This document shows, piece after piece, positions 24,842 through 30,452 of a stretch of DNA of 50,624 bases. The DNA is from Chloroflexota bacterium (GTDB taxonomy: Bacteria > Chloroflexota > Dormibacteria > Aeolococcales > Aeolococcaceae). Location of the stretch: assembly GCA_005880985.1 (NCBI GenBank), contig VBIQ01000009.1:93025-143648 (forward strand). Direction: 5' to 3'. The position numbers were made by a program, and so were the translations under genes. Numbering within the stretch: position 1 is the stretch's first letter; the number at the start of each line of letters is the position of its first letter. The notes under the pieces were generated by a model that was not told the DNA's origin, made no database searches, and worked only from the letters and a program-made list of their open reading frames with translations.

Positions 24842-25342
24842 CTACGCTGTCGGACGCTGGAAGTTGAGCAGCCGACTATCGTTGATGGCGTTCTCGTCGG
24901 TCCAAGAGTAGAACGCGACAGCGACGATCGTGGTCAACTCGTCGACCAATTCCAAGAACCTAAGGATGAAGCGTTCTTCCGCTACCGAGCTCGCATGAAG
25001 CAGCGCGGCTCGCGTGTCGTCGTCCTGATAGCTGGTGATGTCGAAGAGGGCCGTCTGTATTCCAACCCAGCGGGTGACGCGAGCATCCGTAAGAGCTCCC
25101 TCATCCTCGCGTGGGCAGCCGGTGAGGAAAGTGACGAGCGAGCCTCCATGCTTTGCCGGCAGCGCATCCATGAGCCGCCATAGAGCCCGCGCTGCTTCGC
25201 GGAATCGGGGAGAGCTGGGCCGGTTCGTCGGATGCAGTCCCTCCACCATCGCGGCGTTGAAGCGGTCGAGCTCTGCCGCATCAGCGTCCAATCCTTCGAG
25301 ATATCGAGTGAAATCTCGGGCCGCATCAGATGGGTTAGCCAT
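24842..25342 (-). CDS. Uncharacterised helical protein upstream of the SIR2 gene
   Basis: A 166-residue mostly helical protein: DAARDFTRYLEGLDADAAELDRF, FREAARALWRLMDALPAKHGG, WVGIQTALFDITSYQDDDTRAALLHASSVAEERFILRFLELVDELTTIVAVAFY. No signal peptide or recognised motif is seen. GGAGG sits 6 nt before its ATG. It precedes the SIR2 gene by 24 bp in the same direction. As the partner nearest the predicted effector, it is the best candidate for sensor or regulator, which is inference only. Confidence 0.62.
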   Translation of the reverse strand: MANPSDAARDFTRYLEGLDADAAELDRFNAAMVEGLHPTNRPSSPRFREAARALWRLMDALPAKHGGSLVTFLTGCPREDEGALTDARVTRWVGIQTALFDITSYQDDDTRAALLHASSVAEERFILRFLELVDELTTIVAVAFYSWTDENAINDSRLLNFQRPTA

Positions 25343-25405
25343 GCTTGGCCTCCGCGGTAGCCTGCCCGCCAGCCATGCCGTACTGTCCGGCTGAGGGCGT
25401 GCCGC

Positions 25406-25801
25406 TCAGCGTACGGTGCAGTTAGTGGTGAGCGGGGCGAATCGGGGGCCTGGGATGGGACCGAAGGCGCCGCCGGGGGTGACGGCGCTGGGACTGATGA
25501 TGTTGACGACCACCATGCTGTCACGGCTGACGCCGGACGGGTAGGAGAGCTCCGGGATGGTCGTGCAGTCCAGGTGGATGGTGGGTAGGGCACCGGGCGG
25601 TCCGGCGGGGCCAGGTGCGCCTTCCAAGCCCACCGGCCCGATTTGGTCGCCTGGGCCGGCTGGCCCAGCGAGCCCCTGCGGCCCGGCCGGCCCCGCCTCA
25701 CCACGTACCCCCTGCGGCCCTGCATGCAAGTAGCCTGCCCCATACCCACCCGTCACGCCGAGCAGCGCAGTAACGACCGCGGATACAGCTACCTGCCTCA
25801 T
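25406..25801 (-). CDS. Collagen-like (Gly-X-Y) anchored protein
   Basis: A 131-residue protein. An N-terminal membrane/signal segment (about 1-28) is followed by some 15 Gly-X-Y triplets ([16 protein letters not shown] and onwards, about 33-75), with one interruption, then a C-terminal globular part containing two Cys (LDCTT and TTNCTV). Collagen-like stalks occur on phage tail and cell-surface proteins. AGGAG 5 nt upstream supports ATG 25801. It lies 63 bp ahead of the 166-residue gene in the same direction, so it could be the first gene of the SIR2 operon or an independent cargo gene. Confidence 0.72.
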   Translation of the reverse strand: MRQVAVSAVVTALLGVTGGYGAGYLHAGPQGVRGEAGPAGPQGLAGPAGPGDQIGPVGLEGAPGPAGPPGALPTIHLDCTTIPELSYPSGVSRDSMVVVNIISPSAVTPGGAFGPIPGPRFAPLTTNCTVR

Positions 25802-25976
25802 CCTGACTCCTGCCAATCACTCCACACCGACTTGCATCGTTACATCGGTCGACGACAGGCGTTCCACGCGCCGCGTAAAGACGTGTGCAAGAGGGTGATG
25901 GCACGTGAGGCTCGGCAGCGGCAGCGCGCCCCTGGGCGACGAGGGCCAGGGGCCACAGGCTAGGCTACGGATCGCG

Positions 25977-26279
25977 ATGGCAGACTGGCTCTACGATGAA
26001 GACGGGGACGCGAGCGCGTTTCGCATCGGAGACGTGATCTACAACACGAGTGGCGCGCCGGTTGGCCGAGTGGCGAACGAGACAGGCGTCTTTGACCTTC
26101 AAGGCCGCTACGTCGGTGAGTTGGAAGGAGACAGGGTCATCTCCAAAGGCTTCGTTCGAGGCAGCCTTGGCGCGATGGGTCTACCCGGCAATGTTGGAGC
26201 ACCAGCACCACCAGCCCGCCGGGCGGTGGCGGCGAGCACCTATCCAGATGCCCTGCCGGAGTTGCTCGGGGGGAGCTGA
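25977..26279 (+). CDS. 4-fold beta-flower-like domain protein
   Basis: A 100-residue protein whose first 65 residues repeat a short motif: WLYDEDGDASAFRIGDVIYN, TSGAPVGRVANETGVFD and LQGRYVGELEGDRVIS. Each copy has a Gly-x-x-Val/Ile turn. This resembles the 4-fold beta-flower proteins, small domains of unknown function often found beside defence or effector genes. The rest (about 70-100) is Pro/Ala-rich. ATG 25977 begins directly at the domain. The gene faces away from the SIR2 operon. Confidence 0.55.
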   Translation: MADWLYDEDGDASAFRIGDVIYNTSGAPVGRVANETGVFDLQGRYVGELEGDRVISKGFVRGSLGAMGLPGNVGAPAPPARRAVAASTYPDALPELLGGS

Positions 26280-26388
26280 TAGGCCCCGCCGCGGTCTGTA
26301 TTCGAGAAATTTTCACATCGCCCGGATGACCAGCCATACCTGCGGAGCCGTTTTATAAAGCCTCTGCTGGACGCGAGGAGGCCGCACA

Positions 26389-26607
26389 ATGGCCCGCGCC
26401 GGCAGGTCGACCACGGGGGCGACGGCCAGGCAGCGAGGGCATGGCATGGCGGCGAGAAAGCGACCCCGACACGACCTCGACGTGGCAGCCCAAGCTGCCG
26501 TCATCGAAGCCCGCGACCGCTGGGGCAGCGACGGGGCGACGGCCATCGCCGAGGCGCTAGAAGCGCTGTGGGTGAGGCAGTACCTAGCGACGCGGGAGAG
26601 CCGATAA
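26389..26607 (+). CDS. Small basic hypothetical protein
   Basis: A 72-residue protein with a very basic N-terminus (MARAGRSTTGATARQRGHG) and a helix VAAQAAVIEARDRWGSDGATAIAEALEALWVRQYL. GAGGAGG at 26375-26381 is correctly spaced before ATG 26389. The basic tail plus amphipathic helix could bind nucleic acid. No family is recognised. Confidence 0.5.
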   Translation: MARAGRSTTGATARQRGHGMAARKRPRHDLDVAAQAAVIEARDRWGSDGATAIAEALEALWVRQYLATRESR

Positions 26608-26979
26608 GTGACACAGCGACACTCCCGCCCACCGAGATCGACCGGGGCGCCCGCTGCACCGCGAAGTCCCAGCTACGAGGTTCGAATCCTCTCTCCCTCG
26701 CACACTCTCTCCCCAGCCACCGATTTGAATTCGAAGAGGGTGTCTCAGCGGCCTCAAGAAGTGCTCCGGAACCACGTTGTAGCCAAAGTTGTAGCCAAAG
26801 TGGTTCTGCGGGGTCTTCTGAGCGGATGCCAAGCCGCGCAGCGGAGCCCCAGCAAGCGTTCGCGGGACCGTCCCCGCGCCTGCACCGACCGCCGGCGGCT
26901 TACCATCGCACGCGCCATAGCGTTGCCGGCGCCACTCGACGTCGCCGGAACGTCCGCCCGAGAGCGATGCGACATCTCG
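26608..26979. other. Junction region holding repeat B
   Basis: These 372 bp carry the second tRNA-derived repeat and no convincing gene. A short direct repeat GTTGTAGCCAAA is found twice in tandem near 26778-26801. The region is probably a recombination junction between two inserted elements. Confidence 0.5.
26677..26717 (+). repeat. Internal att-like repeat B
   Basis: Bases 26677-26697 are identical to 21 bp of repeat A (T arm and start of the acceptor). After a 7-nt difference the tRNA-like end CTCTCTCCCCAGCC follows, succeeded by sequence similar to that after repeat A. It lacks the anticodon loop. It divides the island into a SIR2-bearing and a methyltransferase-bearing part. Confidence 0.6.
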
Positions 26980-27231
26980 ATGACTCTCTTCCTCGACGCC
27001 GCCCTGCGAGTGATGAGTGCGACACGTCCGATGAGGGCACGCGAGATCACCGAGGAGGCGCTTCGGCGCGGCCTACTCCGAACCCGGGGCAAGACGCCCG
27101 AGGCGACGCTCACGGCCGCCTTGTACCTCGAAGCCAAGGTGGAACGCCCGCGGGTGCGCCGCATCTTCACGCCCGGCGGAACCAAGGTTCGCTGGCTCCT
27201 CGGTGACAAGCACAGCGCTGCAGTAGGGTGA
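26980..27231 (+). CDS. HARE-HTH domain protein 1
   Basis: An 83-residue protein: MTLFLDAALRVMSATRPMRA, then REITEEALRRGLLRTRGKTPEATLTAALYLEA and a beta wing ending GGTKVRWLL. This is the HARE-HTH (HB1/ASXL/restriction endonuclease) domain and little else. The domain is found fused to restriction endonucleases and RNA polymerase delta and is thought to recognise modified or specific DNA. A paralogue follows 112 bp downstream, and a methyltransferase after that, so a role in DNA recognition or control of the modification module is likely. Confidence 0.75.
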   Translation: MTLFLDAALRVMSATRPMRAREITEEALRRGLLRTRGKTPEATLTAALYLEAKVERPRVRRIFTPGGTKVRWLLGDKHSAAVG

Positions 27232-27343
27232 GGCGGATCGCATCGATCCTTAACCGAGCGTTCGTACGAATAGGCGGTCATCAGGTCCGAGACGGTGCGC
27301 CCACCCGGGCGGCAGCCCCCGCTGCCGGATACCATCTCGGCCA

Positions 27344-27604
27344 ATGAGCTTCCTGACGGCAGCAGAAACTGTCCTTCGCTCCGCCAGGCGACCCCTGACT
27401 GTACGGGAGGTCACCGAGGGCGCCCTGCGCCGAGGGCTGATCTCGCCCAGCGGCAAGACACCGGAGGCAACGATGAGTTCCGCCCTCTACCTGGCGGCCA
27501 GGAGGGACCCTAACGGACCTTTGCGTCGCGAGTTCACCCCCGGCCATGGTCGCGCTGCGAGAGATTCGGTGCGCTGGGTCTGGGCAGGTCATCGCTCGCC
27601 CTGA
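27344..27604 (+). CDS. HARE-HTH domain protein 2
   Basis: An 86-residue paralogue of the preceding gene. AAETVLRSARRPLTVREVTEGALRRGLI and SGKTPEATMSSALYLAARRD match the same HARE-HTH core, with FTPGHGRAARDSVRWVWAG as the wing. It ends 3 bp before the methyltransferase ATG and so is co-transcribed with it. The tandem copies have diverged, so they may bind different sites or form a heterodimer. Confidence 0.77.
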   Translation: MSFLTAAETVLRSARRPLTVREVTEGALRRGLISPSGKTPEATMSSALYLAARRDPNGPLRREFTPGHGRAARDSVRWVWAGHRSP

Positions 27605-27607
27605 CCC

Positions 27608-28738
27608 ATGGCAGGTAAGAACGCTCCTCTCGGGCGAGCGAGCATAGCCAAGCAGGACGAGTTCTACACCAGGCTCGAAGACATCGAGACTGAGCTGCAC
27701 CACTACCGGCACCACTTCGCCGGCAAGGTGGTGTTCTGCAACTGCGACGACCCCTATGAATCCAACTTCTTCAAGTACTTCGCGATGAACTTCGACCATC
27801 TCGGTTTGAAGAAACTGATCACCACGAGCTACACCGGCAGTCCAATCAGCGGTGAGCAACTGATCCTCTTTGACCCTGCCGAACAGCCGAGGCCGGCTCA
27901 CCGAGTCGAAATCACGGAGGTCAGCGATCTCAACGGCGACGGCGCCGTTGACCTTCTCGATGTCGAACACCTGCTCAAGAGTAACGGGAGCGTTGTAACG
28001 CGCCTGGAGGCAGACGGGGACTTCAGATCTCCAGAGAGCGTTGCCCTGCTCGACGAGGCCGACATCGTTGTCACGAATCCGCCCTTCTCGCTGTTTCGTG
28101 AGTACGTCGGCCAGCTCATCGAGCACAACAAACACCTCCTAATAATTGGCAGCAAGAACGCGATCACGTACGCAAGCATCTTCCGGCTGATCATGGATAA
28201 CCGGCTGTGGCTCGGACACGGCTTCAACAACGGAAACGCGTACTTTCGCGTGCCAGACTCGTACAAGGGCAACTTCGTGGATGGTGTCTTCGACGAGACA
28301 ACCGGCCTTGTGAAATTCCGGAACGTCGGCTGGTTCACCAACCTGGACACCACCAAGCGCCACGAGGATCTCATCCTCTACAAGACCTACGACCCGGATG
28401 AGTACCCGACGTATGACAACTACGATGCCATCGAGGTTGCGAGGGTTGCGGATATCCCCTGCGACTACGACGGTGTCATGGGAGTGCCCCTCACCTTCCT
28501 GGATATGCACAACCCCGACCAATTCGAAATCGTGGGGCTCAGCGGGAGCGACGACTACCCCATGACCAAGAAGTACGGGAAGAAGGAACGGGTCGTGGAT
28601 GGCAAGCGCATGAAATCGAACACCGGAACTCTCAGGGCCGTCATCAGGACGGAATCCTTCGGCGCAGGGACTCATTTCGACGTTAGCTATCCCGTCAAGG
28701 GCGTCTACAGGCGCTTGTTTATCCGCAGGAAGCGGTAG
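27608..28738 (+). CDS. EcoRI-type adenine-specific DNA methyltransferase
   Basis: A 376-residue protein matching the EcoRI methylase family: KQDEFYTRLEDIETELHHY, VVFCNCDDPYESNFFKYFAMNF, the catalytic motif IV VVTNPPFSLFREY (NPPF 157-160), LIIGSKNAITYASIFRLI and NRLWLGHGF. It should methylate adenine N6 in a specific DNA sequence. The residues about 105-125 (DLNGDGAVDLLDVEHLL) resemble a dockerin/EF-hand-like DxNxDG loop, which is unusual in this position. The nuclease partner is probably the DUF262-HNH protein that follows, not an EcoRI-like enzyme. Lower GC than the host genes supports horizontal origin. Confidence 0.88.
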   Translation: MAGKNAPLGRASIAKQDEFYTRLEDIETELHHYRHHFAGKVVFCNCDDPYESNFFKYFAMNFDHLGLKKLITTSYTGSPISGEQLILFDPAEQPRPAHRVEITEVSDLNGDGAVDLLDVEHLLKSNGSVVTRLEADGDFRSPESVALLDEADIVVTNPPFSLFREYVGQLIEHNKHLLIIGSKNAITYASIFRLIMDNRLWLGHGFNNGNAYFRVPDSYKGNFVDGVFDETTGLVKFRNVGWFTNLDTTKRHEDLILYKTYDPDEYPTYDNYDAIEVARVADIPCDYDGVMGVPLTFLDMHNPDQFEIVGLSGSDDYPMTKKYGKKERVVDGKRMKSNTGTLRAVIRTESFGAGTHFDVSYPVKGVYRRLFIRRKR

Positions 28739-28743
28739 CCAGC

Positions 28744-28818
28744 ATGCATATCGAACTCAAGGAGATCACGGTCCGGAACCTAGCCGAGGGCTACCACGAC
28801 GACGGGGCGACGCGGTGA
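28744..28818 (+). CDS. 24-codon ORF duplicating the N-terminus of the DUF262 protein
   Basis: ATG 28744 opens MHIELKEITVRNLAEGYHDD and ends DGATR before TGA 28816-28818. The next gene starts with GTG at 28815, overlapping this stop by 4 bp (GTGA). Its product begins MKIELHEITIRQVIEGYADDGE, so the two N-termini align over about 21 residues without gaps. This is either a remnant of a tandem duplication of the DUF262 gene or a coupled leader peptide. Confidence 0.6.
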   Translation: MHIELKEITVRNLAEGYHDDGATR

Positions 28819-29909
28819 AGATTGAGCTCCACGAGATCACCATTCGCCAGGTTATCGAAGGCTACGCCGACGACGGCGAGGACGGCGTTGTCGGCTACGG
28901 TGGTCAGCTCGACATTCGCCCGAAGTATCAGCGAGAGTTTGTCTACGACGAGAAGAAGCGGGCCGCCGTCATCGGCACCATTCGCAAAGAGTTTCCCCTC
29001 AACGTAATGTATTGGATCGTCAACGAGGACGGGACCTACGGGGTCTTGGACGGCCAGCAACGCACCGTCTCGTTCTGCCAATACGTCGCCGGTGTCTTCT
29101 CAGTCCCGGTGAACGGCCATCCAATGGCTTTTCACAACCTGCCGCAGACCCTCAAGGACCAGATCCTCAATTACAAACTCATGATCTACTTTTGCCAGGG
29201 GACCGATCAAGAGCAGATCGACTGGTTCCGCATCATCAATATTGCCGGCGAGAAGCTGACCGACCAAGAGCTGCGCAATGCTGTGTACACCGGCCCCTGG
29301 CTCAGCAACGCGAAGTCGATCTTTTCGAAGTCGAACTGCGCCGCCTACCTGCTTAGCCGCGATTACGTGAGCGGGACCCCGATCCGGCAGGAGATCTTGG
29401 AGACGGCTATCGAATGGATCTCGGACGACAAGGTCGAAGACTACATGTCGGCCCATCAACATGACCCCAACGCCAACGAGCTTTGGGCCTATTTCCAGGC
29501 CGTCATCGCTTGGGCCAAGCTGACCTTCCCCACATACCGTAAGGAGATGAAGGGACTCCCTTGGGGCCCCTTGTACAAGCAGTTTCACGAGACCCTGTAT
29601 GACACCGCCAAGTTAGAGGGCGAGATCCGCACCCTACTGATGGACGACGACGTGACCCGCAAGCGCGGCGTGTACGGCTACGTCCTGACCCGTGACGAGC
29701 GGTACCTCGCCATCCGGGCGTTCACACCGGCCCAGCGGCGTGCAGCCTACGAAAGGCAAAAGGGAATTTGCCCTGTGTGCGGCAAGCACTTTGAGTACGA
29801 GGGGATGGAAGCCGATCACATCACGCCTTGGTCGAAGGGTGGCAAGACCGACGCCGCGAACTGCCAGATGCTCTGCCTAGACGACAACCGACGCAAGGGC
29901 GCTGTCTAG
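28815..29909 (+). CDS. DUF262-HNH endonuclease-like protein
   Basis: A 364-residue protein. The N-terminal DUF262 (ParB-like, GmrS-type) domain has YQREFVYDEKKRAAVIGTI and the nucleotide-binding motif VLDGQQR at 79-83; a helical middle follows. The C-terminal HNH nuclease (about 313-364) shows CPVCGKHFEYEGMEADHITPWSKGG and an NCQMLC...DNRRKG end. DUF262 nucleases such as GmrSD cut phage DNA in an NTP-dependent manner. Beside an EcoRI-type methyltransferase it should be the restriction partner, with host DNA protected by methylation. The start is GTG, coupled to the 24-codon ORF. Confidence 0.85.
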   Translation: MKIELHEITIRQVIEGYADDGEDGVVGYGGQLDIRPKYQREFVYDEKKRAAVIGTIRKEFPLNVMYWIVNEDGTYGVLDGQQRTVSFCQYVAGVFSVPVNGHPMAFHNLPQTLKDQILNYKLMIYFCQGTDQEQIDWFRIINIAGEKLTDQELRNAVYTGPWLSNAKSIFSKSNCAAYLLSRDYVSGTPIRQEILETAIEWISDDKVEDYMSAHQHDPNANELWAYFQAVIAWAKLTFPTYRKEMKGLPWGPLYKQFHETLYDTAKLEGEIRTLLMDDDVTRKRGVYGYVLTRDERYLAIRAFTPAQRRAAYERQKGICPVCGKHFEYEGMEADHITPWSKGGKTDAANCQMLCLDDNRRKGAV

Positions 29910-30452
29910 CTCGCGGCGATACGCGGTACGCCCACGACCTGATAGATGCCGGTACTGACGTGGTCCTCGCGTCGCACCAAACACATGGCGGTTGCAGTCC
30001 CTTCCTTAGGTCACATCCTTCTGTTGCGCGTCCCCTTCGGCGGTCCGACAGTCGGCTGGAGCCGCCAAGTATGCCCCCACCGGGCAACCGATGAGGCTCC
30101 GGTCGCGGGCGACCTGGCCGACGCTCCGGGGCTGCCGACGGCTCCAAGGTGACGACGTAGGACCGCCTCGCTGGACTTCTGTCCCCCTGAGGCGCCGTCG
30201 CCGGATTGCACTGGCTCCTCAGGGGTCGCAGGGGCCGGATCCGAATACGGACGGGCCGTCCCGGAGCCGTCCGGAACCCCTCCCGTCAGCCTCTGGATCA
30301 GCCAATCAGTGGTTGGAGTCCTCTCTGCAGCCAACAGTGGATTTCACACGAACAGGCGTACCCGTTCTGCAACGACGGTACCGTGGACGTCGTCACTCTG
30401 TTGGGGCCCTCCCTCGTTGGAAGGGTCCGGGTTCTCAATGGGAGGATTCCTG
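29910..30452. other. Right end of the island, no gene seen
   Basis: About 540 bp without a believable gene. It holds repeat C at 30291-30337 and, at its end, the ribosome binding site GGAGG (30441-30445) of the DUF6351 gene. The stretch to repeat C belongs to the element, the rest to the host. Confidence 0.55.
30291..30337 (+). repeat. Right att-like repeat C: degenerate tRNA-Gln 3' half
   Basis: The first 19 bases (CTCTGGATCAGCCAATCAG) are identical to repeat A. The following T-arm region TGGTTGGAGTCCTCTCTGCAG keeps most of the tRNA pattern but has lost stem pairing. It is a decayed copy marking the right boundary of the element. Confidence 0.65.

Larger units (their letters stand above)
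20321..30337. mobile_element. Integrative genomic island bounded by tRNA-Gln-derived repeats
   Basis: Direct repeats of a tRNA-Gln(CUG) 3' half lie at 20321-20364 and 30291-30337. A tyrosine recombinase gene lies just inside the left repeat, the classical layout of a tRNA-targeted integrative element. The interior carries defence-type cargo (SIR2-like operon, methyltransferase with DUF262-HNH) and small unknown genes, and is visibly less GC-rich than the flanks in its right part. A third copy at 26677-26717 suggests two stacked insertions, about 6.3 and 3.6 kb. No conjugation or replication genes are seen, so it is a small passive or decaying element. The recombinase is frameshifted. Confidence 0.7.

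Noticed and set aside
26584..26832. Minus-strand 82-codon frame over repeat B
   Set aside because: Its RGREDSNLVA segment is just the reverse translation of the tRNA T arm, a common false ORF.
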